Below are positions 39,601 to 49,400 of a DNA stretch of 64,000 bases, piece by piece. How positions within the stretch are numbered: the stretch's first letter is position 1; each line of letters begins with the position of its first letter. Below the pieces are notes generated by a model that saw nothing but the letters and a program-made list of their open reading frames with translations, did not search any database and was not told the origin of the DNA. The stretch is from Pseudoalteromonas galatheae. Its GTDB lineage: Bacteria > Pseudomonadota > Gammaproteobacteria > Enterobacterales > Alteromonadaceae. The stretch lies in contig NZ_PNCO02000001.1 in the NCBI RefSeq assembly GCF_005886105.2, positions 62,001 to 126,000 on the forward strand. The letters run 5' to 3'. The translations under genes and the position numbers were made by a program.

Positions 39601-42600
39601 GCGCGCAGAGGCTGACTACCTTTGTTATTTGGGGCGGTTAGATGAGCAAGTCAAACTGCGCGGCTACCGTATTTCTCTTGTGGCAATCGCCCATCAAATC
39701 GACGCGTTGACGCAAGTAAAAAGCTGCGCTGTGAGTGTTGATGAAGCGCAAGAAAGCCTAGTGGCTCATGTGGTCTTACATGACGAGGCTAAGCTCACAC
39801 TTGTGCAGTTGCGCCAAGCTTTATCGCAGTCGCTGCCCAGTTACATGTTACCTGCCGCGCTGGATGTCGTTGCTGATATTCCGCTGACTGCAAACGCAAA
39901 AGTAGACAAGCAAGCATTACAGTTAGCCTATCAGGCACAGGCGAAAAGCCAAGAGGCCGCTGAGATAATTGATGGGTCTAAGCTCACAGGTACACAGCGT
40001 TATTTACTTGAGTTATATCGTGAGCTACTGCCGAGTCAAGTACTGAGTATTAACGACAGCTTCTTTGACTTAGGCGGGCATTCACTGCTTGCCATAAAAG
40101 TGATCAGCCGAGTGCGCAGTGAGCAGCAGCGAGATATCACCTTGCCACAACTCTTTGATGCGCCAAGTATTGCAGCGTTTGCTGAAGTGATAACCGCAAG
40201 TTCGATGATTGCGCACAGCAATACCATTGAGCCGGTATCAAGAGCCCAAGCGTTACCCCTTTCTTTTGCTCAGCAGCGTTTATGGTTAATCGACCAGTTA
40301 CATGAGCAAAGTCTGCAATACCATATGCCAGCGAGCTATTGGTGTGAAGGTGCCTTAGATATTGACGCTTTAACGCAAGCGTTAAGCGCGATTGTTGCAC
40401 GTCATGAAGTGCTCCGTACGGTCATCGTTCCTGCAAGTGGTGAGCACGGTGCTGTGCAGCAGGTTCGTGATCAAGTAGCCTGTCCTGTGGAATTAGTGGA
40501 TTTGTCTGGGCTGAATAACGCAGAGCAACAGCTGCGTTGGCAAGCATTACAGCAGCAATCGCTCAGCAAGCCTTTTGATTTATGCCAAGACACTATGCTG
40601 CGCGTTATCTGTGTACAGTTTAGTCACAACCAATTTGGACTTTTGTTTAACATGCACCACATTGCCAGCGATGGTTGGTCAATGGCGCTGCTGGCGAAAG
40701 AATTTGTGGCGTTTTATCGGCACTTTAGTGAAACGCCAGCGTATCCCGTGCCAGAGCAATACGCTAAACCACTAGCGGTGCAGTATGCAGACTTTGCCTA
40801 CTGGCAGCAAAAACAGCAAGATAGCTATCAGGCTGATCTTGCCTATTGGCAAACTCAGTTGCAGCAGTGTCCTGTTGTTCATGAATTACCGCTGGACTTT
40901 GAGCGACCACAAGTTCAGTCCCTTGATGGTGAGTGTATTCGCCATACCCTTACGACGTCGCAAGTTGAGGCGATAAAAGCGCATTGCCAAGCACAAGGGG
41001 TAACCTTGTATATGTGGCTGCAAAGTGCCTTTTCGCTGTTGATGCTTCGTCTTAGTCAAACGCAGGATATTGTCATTGGCTCGCCCATTGCCGGACGTGA
41101 GGTAAAAGAGTTAGAGGGATTACTGGGTTGCTTTGTGAATACCTTAGCTATTCGCACTCGCAAAGTGGGGTCGCCTTCATTTAACGATTGGCTAAGTGAG
41201 CAAAAGCAGGTGATTTTAGCGGCGTTTGCTCATCAGAGTTTACCCTTTGAACAACTTGTTGATGCCATTAATCCTCCGCGCAGCTTAGCGCATTCACCCG
41301 TGTTACAAATACTCTTTGCACTACAAAATAACGAACAAAGTGACTTCGAGCTACCTCATCTTAAAATCGAGCAACAGCTTGATCTTAAGCCTGCAATGAA
41401 GTTCGATTTAGAAGTCAATGCACAAGAGTCGGGCAGTGAGATTGCGGTGCAGTGGAATTATGCCAAAGCTTTGTTTAAACACACCAGCGTGCAGGCGATG
41501 GTTGATGCTTTTGTAACCTTAATTGATGCTGCGCTCACAAGCCCTGAGCAAAGCGTAAATACCTTGCCATTAGTCGATAGCAAAACACTCAGCGAGCTAA
41601 CGTCTGCCACGCAAGCGCAGCCCCAATCGCCTTGGTTTATCAGCGATAAAATACGAGACTTTGCTCAGCACCGCGCGCACTATAATGCAGTACGAGATAT
41701 GGCTGGCAAGCGGTTAAGTTTTGGCGAATTGGAGTCACAAAGTAATCAACTAGCGCGTTATTTGATTGAGCAAGGCGTAACGGCAAGGTCGCAGGTTGCA
41801 ATAAGCTTAGCGCCAAGCTGTGAGCAAGTTGTGGCACTGTTGGCAATCTTAAAAGTTGGGGCTGTGTATGTGCCGCTTGACCCCAATGCACCGAGTCAGC
41901 GTCAGCACTATATATTGCGTGACAGTAAAGCGACTTGCCTTATCACCACCTCAGCGCTACTTCCAAACAGCACAGATCTCAGCTGCCGTGTGATGCTAAT
42001 AGACACCGAGCAGGATTGGCAGAACATGCCTGTAGAGGCGCTTGCGCCATTAAGCGATATTGATGCGCCAGCTTATATAATTTATACCTCAGGCACCACA
42101 GGGCAACCCAAAGGCGTGATGATAAGCCATCGAAACTTGCACCTTTATCTTGAGCACGTGAGCCGCATTTATGTCAAAAGCGATTTACATGAGAGTGTTG
42201 TTAGCACACCTTTAGCATTTGATGCGACAGTAACGAGCTTATGGGGCGCGCTGGTTAATGGTCTTGGCGTTGTATTGTTAAGCGATGGCGGGCAGTTAAT
42301 CACAGAGCTAAGTGAATGTTTAGCGCGCGATGAGGCGCTGCTGTTCAAGGTAACTCCAGCCCACTTGCAAGGCGTGCTGGCGCGATTACAACCGAGCAAT
42401 GCTGCGCACCAAATTGTGGTGGGGGGAGAAGCCTTATCTAGCAGCGTGGTTGCTCAAGTTGGGGCACTGCTGCCACAGGCTCATTTTTATAACGAATATG
42501 GCCCAACAGAAGCAACGGTCGGTTGTTGTGTGTATCGCTGTAACGGCCAAGATGCAGTTTCGCTTGCACAGCAATCGCAGTGCTTTGTGCCAATCGGTAG

Positions 42601-43489
42601 CGCCATTCGGGGCACTCATTTGGTGGTATTGGATCAGCATCAACAGCCGGTGCCGATGGGAATGCCCGGTGAGCTATACATTGCAGGCGATAATGTGGCT
42701 CAGGCGTATTTTGGGTTGCCTGAGCTCAGCGCCAGTAAATTTGTGTCATTGTCTTTGAACAATGACTCACAGCGTTATTATCAGACGGGGGATCAAGTGC
42801 GCTGGCTGCTAGATGAAGAGGGCTGCCCTTGCGTGCTGCAGTTTATTGGTCGTCGAGACAACCAAGTTAAGCTGCGTGGTTATCGCATCGAGCTTGAAGA
42901 AATCGCGGCCCAGCTTGAGCAACTAGATGCAGTGCAACAAGCACATGTGTTACTTAACGAAAGTAAAGATAACTTACTGGCCTGTGTGGTGCTAACTACG
43001 CCATCGCACAGTGATGCCATCTGTGAGCTTGAACAAGCGCTACACACTCAGGTTTTAACCTCGTTAGCAGAGGTCCTGCCAAGTTATATGTTGCCTTACA
43101 AACTGTATGCTCTAGCCGCTATGCCGCTTACCAATAACGGCAAAGTAGACGCAGGAGCACTTGCACAACTGGTGCAGTCGCAACAGACGCAAGCGCTTAC
43201 AGCACCTTTAGCTCCCATGACTGAACTACAAACGCTACTGGCAGAAGTTTTTGCTCAAGTGCTCAATACCCAAGTTCGAGATATTAACAGTAACTTTTTT
43301 GAATTAGGGGGGCACTCTTTATCAGCAAGCCAAGCGGTTGCCTTAATTGAACAGGCGCTTGAGGTGCCCATCACCTTGAAAATATTGTTCGAGCGGCCAA
43401 GCGTAAGCGCACTTGCAACTTGGTGTGAGATCCATCGTGCAGCCAAAGCGGCGGACGAAAACGGTCAGTCTGAGGAGATGTTTTTGTGA
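33662..43489 (+). CDS. Trimodular nonribosomal peptide synthetase (modules 2-4)
   Basis: These 3275 residues hold a TubC-like N-terminal docking domain (1-58; LDRQQIYVYLQQDKLKLRTP) and then three C-A-PCP modules. The PCP serines are 1058, 2141 and 3219. The condensation motifs are HHIISDG (195), HHIAADG (1248) and HHIASDG (2332). Predicted residues are Asp, Asn and Asn. The ATG shares a base with the previous stop codon, and an ATG one codon later is possible. The C-terminal tail ends EEMFL, similar to the TEMDL end of the upstream subunit. No epimerase is visible; any D residues here would need dual-function condensation domains. Confidence 0.95.
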   Translation: MMDNFAIKQWLDELDRQQIYVYLQQDKLKLRTPLGQVPEGILDKIKTHKTTLITYLQGQQKQSTALSAAQQRMWFIDKYEGGTVAYNMAGLVKLSQPFLVTNIEQALNRVVAKHDILRARFTTVEGKVMQQIEPAEAMKIAVITVDEEALPNQLPESIKQAVRYQFDLANESLLQVTALVSNSHTDCRWLLVNMHHIISDGWSVTVFINALLYELTEMCVELPDLQYVDYVHWEQQLRQSPDYQQQLAYWTEQLEAFTPFELPTSYPRKKEKQYQGGTVRCSFNAEQIQRLDKACHNDGVTHFTALLGVFYILLYRYSEQADITLGVPVANRQQSEFETMLGCFINTLPLRMQINGEHSMSEAIKALQGQVLQGLSNQNAAVEDIIEALELPKSAAHSALFQVLFNYNGVASNKVSVNNQLEAELIALDNGTAKFDLTLSIDDTDDALVCDFVYATGLYKHVLIQQFADDYLALVQCYCAKEALPIDDLVLKSTNVPTKAADINHNISQPALVLQAIRNIAQTQGDAIAVVVPSTNGEASRTLTYQQLYAQSLQIANNLDVPASIIALITTGDMSDIVTMLGVMQSGRAYLPIDGNMPTARALQMLGQAECNTVVVNVETPLCQALHEADIQVIKYSELNQNKGAPQQTYSPSFDDSAYVLFTSGSTGVPKGVEISHGALSHYCSSIAARLSYNQDTRAGVLTGLATDLCLTAVYPVLTHGGTVVLTLANQAPEPALIAAKLVAEQVNLIKLTPSFASVLLPQFSEQKPAISQWVLGGEALGEQLVDSIRALTPEARIFNHYGPTEACVGVICHEVTDSKLTGHSYPIGTPLAHVTTCVLNKQGKLTPAGMPGELYIGGPSLAKGYINAPSETATQFTSSLQHSTQCTRFYRSGDGVRLNASGELEFLGRIDKQAKIRGYRVDLNEIEAALVALDEVSQAAVVVRKLGKQDALVAFVVSVDSSQCAATNLREAIRQGLKRRLPEPMIPSWIELCQHLPTLSNGKSDRQQLQSLALTSQSQSSEVTSALQRQLIALYQTLTGAPEVRLHDSFFSIGGHSLLAMQLLNELRTQLSVEVSLKQVFANPSVFELSEMLANSQSQSSLPSLQPAPSQPNYPLSFAQRRLWFVDQLQGHSNQYNLQGIFQLKGKLNAEALEQAFITVIKQHPVLALNYHQNAQGEPYQSVNLDARFSLVKHDWTDKSAEQQAHALEQAIAEDYATSFDLSRDLMLRASLYQQQATQATLVITLHHIAADGWSIACLSDALGQAYKAALSGDTSTLQEVHYVDYVMWQQQLEQSSLWQQELDYWRMQLQGLPKVHELPLDYRREATTSARGALVIEPIPAALVSALRAYQTRSGQTLFVLLQTLFSLWLSRFSQQRDVVVGTPVSGRHLKAFESMIGNFINTLVLRSKWSEDTTFIQALQQTQGLLNDALQHQHIPFDVLVDELDIERSSTQHPLHQIVFRVNNQINENLTLEQLEVTPCQSKVRGAKLDLEVAVIDEGDVLTVEWLYDSNLWQEASVVSFHQQFCYVLSQCLAEPNVPLSALSLWPAEQQLALLKQQQSVAVEVTEQQPWVAQFSQAALQAPLQTAVRMGEFTCSYLTLEKCANQLANSLLEMAFAEQSRIAILLPSSSYMAAAVLAILKARHTYVPIHHDTPTDTLAYIMNDADIVLTLALSEDAERLIEAGSDFLLLDDLFEAEGNFAFYDTSLLVDEDAAAFKEAELAYVIYTSGSTGQPKGVPISHGNLNNYLRFAYQRYLPQSGDITKAVLSTPLAFDATVTALVPILMRGGELELLPTGAELLPALHEQIFAATEAKLFKLTPAHLRAVLALSDAQTYSNIAHRFVVGGEGLSAALVNKLMDKLPNAQWINEYGPTEATVGCSIYAVSRESRHLLGSHEEVPIGHAIDNMTLAVVDEFGQLALPNMPGELWLAGEGVCEGYINLASVTQARFVEQAVPASGISSMRWYRSGDKAKWQANARAEADYLCYLGRLDEQVKLRGYRISLVAIAHQIDALTQVKSCAVSVDEAQESLVAHVVLHDEAKLTLVQLRQALSQSLPSYMLPAALDVVADIPLTANAKVDKQALQLAYQAQAKSQEAAEIIDGSKLTGTQRYLLELYRELLPSQVLSINDSFFDLGGHSLLAIKVISRVRSEQQRDITLPQLFDAPSIAAFAEVITASSMIAHSNTIEPVSRAQALPLSFAQQRLWLIDQLHEQSLQYHMPASYWCEGALDIDALTQALSAIVARHEVLRTVIVPASGEHGAVQQVRDQVACPVELVDLSGLNNAEQQLRWQALQQQSLSKPFDLCQDTMLRVICVQFSHNQFGLLFNMHHIASDGWSMALLAKEFVAFYRHFSETPAYPVPEQYAKPLAVQYADFAYWQQKQQDSYQADLAYWQTQLQQCPVVHELPLDFERPQVQSLDGECIRHTLTTSQVEAIKAHCQAQGVTLYMWLQSAFSLLMLRLSQTQDIVIGSPIAGREVKELEGLLGCFVNTLAIRTRKVGSPSFNDWLSEQKQVILAAFAHQSLPFEQLVDAINPPRSLAHSPVLQILFALQNNEQSDFELPHLKIEQQLDLKPAMKFDLEVNAQESGSEIAVQWNYAKALFKHTSVQAMVDAFVTLIDAALTSPEQSVNTLPLVDSKTLSELTSATQAQPQSPWFISDKIRDFAQHRAHYNAVRDMAGKRLSFGELESQSNQLARYLIEQGVTARSQVAISLAPSCEQVVALLAILKVGAVYVPLDPNAPSQRQHYILRDSKATCLITTSALLPNSTDLSCRVMLIDTEQDWQNMPVEALAPLSDIDAPAYIIYTSGTTGQPKGVMISHRNLHLYLEHVSRIYVKSDLHESVVSTPLAFDATVTSLWGALVNGLGVVLLSDGGQLITELSECLARDEALLFKVTPAHLQGVLARLQPSNAAHQIVVGGEALSSSVVAQVGALLPQAHFYNEYGPTEATVGCCVYRCNGQDAVSLAQQSQCFVPIGSAIRGTHLVVLDQHQQPVPMGMPGELYIAGDNVAQAYFGLPELSASKFVSLSLNNDSQRYYQTGDQVRWLLDEEGCPCVLQFIGRRDNQVKLRGYRIELEEIAAQLEQLDAVQQAHVLLNESKDNLLACVVLTTPSHSDAICELEQALHTQVLTSLAEVLPSYMLPYKLYALAAMPLTNNGKVDAGALAQLVQSQQTQALTAPLAPMTELQTLLAEVFAQVLNTQVRDINSNFFELGGHSLSASQAVALIEQALEVPITLKILFERPSVSALATWCEIHRAAKAADENGQSEEMFL
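33846..36960 (+). other. Module 2 (C-A-PCP), predicted Asp
   Basis: The pocket residues read D-L-T-K-V-G-H-V-G-K. They come from TDLCLT, LIKLTPS, WVLGGEAL and NHYGPTEACVGV. This belongs to the DLTKxGHxGK group I associate with aspartate; asparagine domains have Glu rather than His at the seventh place. Confidence 0.75.
36997..40200 (+). other. Module 3 (C-A-PCP), predicted Asn
   Basis: The pocket residues read D-A-T-K-V-G-E-V-G-K, from AFDATVT, LFKLTPAH, FVVGGEGL and NEYGPTEATVGC. The pattern is close to the asparagine code DLTKxGEVGK. The A10 motif is NAKVDK instead of NGKxDR, with the catalytic lysine kept. Confidence 0.68.
40246..43450 (+). other. Module 4 (C-A-PCP), predicted Asn
   Basis: The pocket residues are again D-A-T-K-V-G-E-V-G-K, with LAFDATVT, LFKVTPAHL, VVGGEAL and NEYGPTEATVGC. 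The identical code and shared flanks point to an old internal duplication with module 3; the rest of the two A domains has diverged clearly. Confidence 0.68.
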
Positions 43490-46400
43490 TGAATGAACAG
43501 CAAAGACAGATAGAGGCATTGATCGCAGAAGCATTAGCAGCTGGCGTGACCTTGTATGAAAAAAACGGTGGCTTAGCATTTAAGCAAACCGCTGGGTTTC
43601 CTCCACAGTTAAAACAGCAGGTGGTTGAATATAAATCAGAGATCATTGCCTATTTCCAACAGCAAAGTCGTGATATGGCGAACTCATCGCCGAAAATAGT
43701 CTTGCAGCCAAACGCGGGGAAAATCTTACCGCTGAGCTTTGCACAAGAGGGACTTTGGTTTATAGAGCAGTTGCAAGGCAGCAAGCAGTATTATATGCCC
43801 GCCGAGTTTTTGTTACGCGGCGAGCTTAGTATTCCCGCAATGCGCAGCGCTGTGCAAGATGTGGTGCTACGCCACGACATACTGCGCGCTAGGTTTGTAA
43901 AAAATGAACAAGATGGCCAACCCCAGCTGCAAATAACGGATGATATTAGTGCGCCGTTCGAGTGGCTTGATGCCAGTGTAGCAGCTGAGGAAACAAGGCA
44001 AGCCTACATTGCTTCGCGCATCGCAGCACATCAAAACAAGCCTTTTGACTTGGCTCATGATTGTTTGCTTCGCGTGCTGGTGGTGAGTGATGGCGATGAA
44101 CATCACCTTGCATTTAATATGCATCATATTGTCTCTGATGGGGCTTCAATGGCGCTACTTGCACAAGAGATAGAAGCTGGCTATCGCAAACACATAGGCG
44201 CACCTTATACGCCGCTTGTAACTATGCAGGTGCAATATAGTGATTTTAGCCAGTGGCAGCGAGCACAGCTAACGCCAGAGCGCATCGAAGCACCACTGGC
44301 GCAACTAAAACAGCAATTTAGCGAATTAGCGCCGTTGCAATCATTGCCTTGTGATTTTGTTCGTCCTGCGATTCAGTCATTAACAGGGAAAGTATATCGC
44401 CAAGCGCTTGATACGTCGTTATTCGCGGCGATTTCGACACAAGCGAAGTCGCTCCAACTGACCCCCTTTATGTGGCTGCTCAATACCTTTATGTTGTTTA
44501 TCGCAAGGCTTACGCAATCGCAGCAGGTGGTTGTAGGAACGCCAGAGCTTGGCCGTCATCACCCTGAATTAACGCCGTTAATTGGCTTGTTCGTTAATAC
44601 CCTCGTGATGCAAGCAAAGCTCGAAAGTGATATGCCATTTAGCCAATGGTTGCAGCAACAAAAAGCCCTCAACCTAGCGGCGTTTGAATATCGCGATATT
44701 CCTTTTGATAAAGTGGTTGAAGCGATTGGCGCTCCAAGAGATTTAAGTCACCACCCGCTAGTACAAATATTATTTACACTGGAAACCCGTAATGAGCGCG
44801 CTTTTACACTTCCGGGGTTATCGGTTCAAGAAGTGCAAAAACAACAGGCGGACAGCACTCCAGTAAAGTGCGACTTAGAACTCAATGCGGTGATTGATGA
44901 GCAGGCACTTTATTTACATTGGAAGTTTGATAGCAACCTTTACACAGAAGAGACCATCAAACATTGGGCGGATTGCTTTCACACGCTGCTTCAAGCTTGT
45001 GTTACAGCTCCTCATACCGCCGTTGGTGAACTTGCGTTACTGAGTCAAAAACAGCAACAAGTTTTAATAACTGGCGCTCAATGCCAAGCGGCAACTTGGC
45101 CTAAGCAAGACACCATCACCAGTTTATTCACGCGCTACGCCGAGCACTTTTCCACACGTACTGCCGTGCAAGATAGCACGACTATGCTGAATTATCGTGA
45201 CCTTAACGATCGAGCCAATGCGCTGGCGGTAATGCTGTTACAGAAAGGCGTCACGCCACGAACCATGCTGGTGGTGAGTGTATCACGCAGCATAGAGATG
45301 ATAGTGACCTTGCTGGCAGTGCTTAGAGTGGGTGCTGCCTACGTACCAGTAGATCCCGCCTACCCGCAAGAGCGCATTGAGTATATTTTGGGAGACGTGC
45401 AAAGCCCATGGCTACTTTGTGACAACGCTACGCAGGCACAGTTTAGTCAGCTTTCATACCAGCTAATTAATGTGTCACAGGCAGAACATCAGGTCAGCCG
45501 CGAAGCTCTCAAGCTGCTTGATGCTATTCAGATTGAGCCGCAAGACTTGGCTTATATGATCTATACCTCTGGCACCACAGGACGACCAAAAGGCGTACAA
45601 ATTGAGCACCGTCATGTGGTGCGCTTACTTCATGTTGAGCCCAACTTATTCGATTTTAATGAGCAAGATGTTTGGACCTTGTTTCATTCCTTTTGCTTTG
45701 ATTTCTCAGTGTGGGAAATGTATGGCGCGTTACTCTTTGGTGGTCGTCTTGTGGTTGTGGATAAAGCGACTGCGCAAGACACTCAAGCTTTTGCTCAGTT
45801 GTTGGTTGATGCCCAGGTTACGGTCTTAAATCAAACACCAAGTGCGTTTTATGCGCTACAAGCCACGCTACTCAATGACAGTCAGTTGGCGAGCCTATGT
45901 GCAGTAAGGTACGTGATTTTTGGTGGTGAAGCGCTGCAGCCAAGTAAGCTACAACCTTGGGCACAGCACTTATCAAATTGTCAGTTAATCAATATGTATG
46001 GCATTACCGAAACCACGGTACATGTTACGTTTAAGGCGCTGGAACATACGGATCTGACGCTTGGCACCAGTAATATAGGTCGTGCTATTCCGACCACCAG
46101 CTGCTATGTGCTTGATGACAAGCAAAGGCTCTTACCGCAAGGTGCCGTGGGCGAGTTGTACGTAGGTGGCGAGGGGGTTTGTCGGGGTTATTGGCAACGT
46201 GACGAGCTAAACGCCACTCGCTTTATTCAAAACCCGTTTAGTGAAGCACCTGAGCAGCGATTATATCGCTCGGGAGATCTTGTGCGGCTAATGGCCAGCG
46301 GTGAGCTGAGCTATGTTGGCCGAATTGACGACCAAGTAAAAGTTCGAGGTTATCGCATTGAATTAGGCGAAATTGAAAACCAGTTGCGCCATCACCCCGA

Positions 46401-49400
46401 AGTGGCTGAGGTCACTGTGCTGTTAAATCGGCAAGACCCAGAAAATGTCTGGATCTGCGCCTTTGTGGTGTTACACAAACAGGTCGAGTTCGACGACATC
46501 ACTTTAGTCATGCAGCAGTTTTTAAAACAAAATTTACCCGACCATATGTTGCCTGCCAAAGTGCAAGCGGTGGCAGCCATGCCACTGACCAGCAATGGCA
46601 AAGTAGATAAAAAAGCACTATTGCAGCAACTTGATACAAGCGTTAACGAAAACACTTATGAAGCACCGATTGGCGAGCTTGAAACCCAACTTGCAAGCTA
46701 TTTTTCCGAGATACTGCAGCGCGAGTCAGTTGGTCGCTATGACGACTTTTTTAGACTCGGCGGACACTCGCTACTTGCTGCAAAACTGGCAAATCATATT
46801 CGCAAGACGCTGCACATTGAGTTACCGCTGCAAGCGATTTTTACGCACCCTACAGTACAAGGTTTAGCGGCTGCACTTGAAAAGCAAGACGTGCAGCTAA
46901 GTACTATTGCTGTGGTGGATAAAACCAATGGTGTAGCGTTGTCTTTTGCTCAGCAGCGTTTATGGACATTAGATCAAATGCAGCAGGGCAGCCAGCAATA
47001 TCAAATTCAAGCGTTATTGGCGTTTTCAGGGGAGCTTGATCTGAGCGCATTCGAGCAAAGTTGGCAAAAAGTGCTGTCACGGCATCAGGTGTTGCATTCG
47101 GCTATCACCAACACTAATGATGGGCCTAAACAGCACCTTGTGGCTTTGCCTGAGCATTTTGTTACGCTCATTGATGTCTCCACACAATCACCGCTTTGGC
47201 AAACTGTGGTTTGGCAGCGCGCGGTACGAGACGACCAAGCGCAGGGTTTTGATCTTAGTAAAGATCTAATGATCCGTGCAACTCTGGTTCGATTCTCATC
47301 AGGCTATCATCGTCTTATCGTCAATATGCACCATATTGCTAGTGATGCTCAGTCTATTGAAGTATTAATGCGAGAGCTCACACAGTTTTATGCCCATTAC
47401 ACCCAAGGCTGTGAACTTGCCCATGACTTGATTGCGCCACCTGAGGTGCAATACGCGGATTATGCCCATTGGCATCGAGCACAGTGCCAAGGCGCGCAGC
47501 AAAGTGCAGACATGGCATTTTGGTCTGCGCACCTTGACGATGCGCCGCCACTGCATCAATTACCGCTCGATACGCCTCGTGGGCAGGTCGTGAACAATAG
47601 CGCGCAAGCATTTACTGAGCAGCTAAGCGCTGAAACATGGCAACGGCTGCAACAGTATTGTCAGCGTTTGGGAATAACCCCGTTTATTTGGTTGCATAGC
47701 GCATATGCGGTGGTGCTCGCTAAGTTTAGCCAAGTGGATGATATTGTGATTGGTGCGCCATTTTCAGGGCGGCATCACCCACAAGTGGAACAGTTGATTG
47801 GCTTTTTCGTCAATGCCTTACCTATTCGCGTGAAGCTCGATTGGCAGCAGAGTTTCAGCCAACTACTCGATATACAAAAAGAGCAAATTGAACAATTACA
47901 TCAACACCAATCACTTCCCTTTGAGCAGCTCATTGACCACCTTGGTGTTAGCAGAGAGCTAAGTCACCAAAGTGTTTTCCAGTTGAGTTTTGCGTTTAAT
48001 CCCGAGCCACAGCACACACCAGAGTTTGTAGGCCTTAGCACGGAAGTTTTAACGTCGGAAAACATGCGTGCCAAGTTTGATCTTGAGCTCAGTGCAACAG
48101 TAAGTGGGCAAGGGTTGAGACTGCACTGGCTATACAACAGTGGACTATTTGAAAGAGAAACTGTGGCTAGCATTGCAGAGTGTTTTAATGCCGTGATAGT
48201 GCAATTACTCGCGCAACCTGAGTGCCCGCTTGCGGATATAAAACTTTGCAAGGAGCAGCCGCTAGAGAATCATGCGATTTCAGGCAAATCAGCGCCGGAA
48301 CATTTCGAGCAGTCAGTGCTTGAGCAAATTGAGCGAAATATGGCAGAGCCTGCACAAGCTGAGCGGCTCGCAGTAATTGACACAAACTCAAATCAAACCT
48401 TGAGTTATGGTGAGCTTAATGAAAGAGCCAAGGCATTGGCGGCGCTGTTATTAAGCGAAGGGCTGCAACCAGAGCAGCCTGTACTTGTTGCGATGACGGG
48501 GAGCGCAGATCTCATTGTGGCGATGTTGGCTGTGTTAAAAGCGGGCGGATGCTATGTACCTGTGGACCCTCATTACCCTCAAGCGCGAGTCAATTACATT
48601 GCCAAAGACAGCGGTGCCGCGCTGGTTTTAACCAAGTGTGAGTTTGCCGCTCGCTTTGAGTCAGCAGAGTTAGATGATAACCACATTGACGCTGAGTATC
48701 GCTCGCCACATGTTATGTGTGTTGATGATGCTAACGTGCGAGCGCGCCTTGCGGCAATATCACTACCTCAGCAGTTTCCAAAAGTTAAAGCGGAGCAGTT
48801 GGCTTATGTGATCTATACCTCTGGCACGACAGGTAACCCCAAAGGCGTGATGATAGCCCACCAAGGGTTGGCGAATTTATGTGGTTGGCATCAGCGAGCC
48901 TTTGCGGTGGATAATCATAGTGTTGCAAGTCAAACTGCCAACCCCGCCTTTGACGCGGCAACATGGGAAATTTGGCCTTATTTATGTGCCGGAGCGAGCC
49001 TCGTGTGTGTGACAAAAGCGGTGCTACAGTCACCGGCCGAATTAACAGCCTGCTTCAATTCACACCAAGTCACGCATAGTTTTATTGCAACGCCAATCGC
49101 TCAAGCGCTGCTCACTGAGTCTTTGTTTAATCCACAAAGCTTGCGTTATTTATTGGTTGGCGGCGATAAACTTGGTGCACTGCAAGCAAAAGAGTACGGA
49201 TTTACCCTAGTCAATAACTATGGACCCACCGAAGCCTCGGTGGTCGCGACTTCAGGTGTGGTTGAGTTTGACGGAAAGGTGCCAGATATCGGCTTGCCTG
49301 TCGACAATAGTCAGCTATTTATTTTAGACCCACAATTGCACGCTGTGCCACCGGGGATGATTGGGGAGTTATATATAACCGGAGCGGGACTTGCTAGAGG

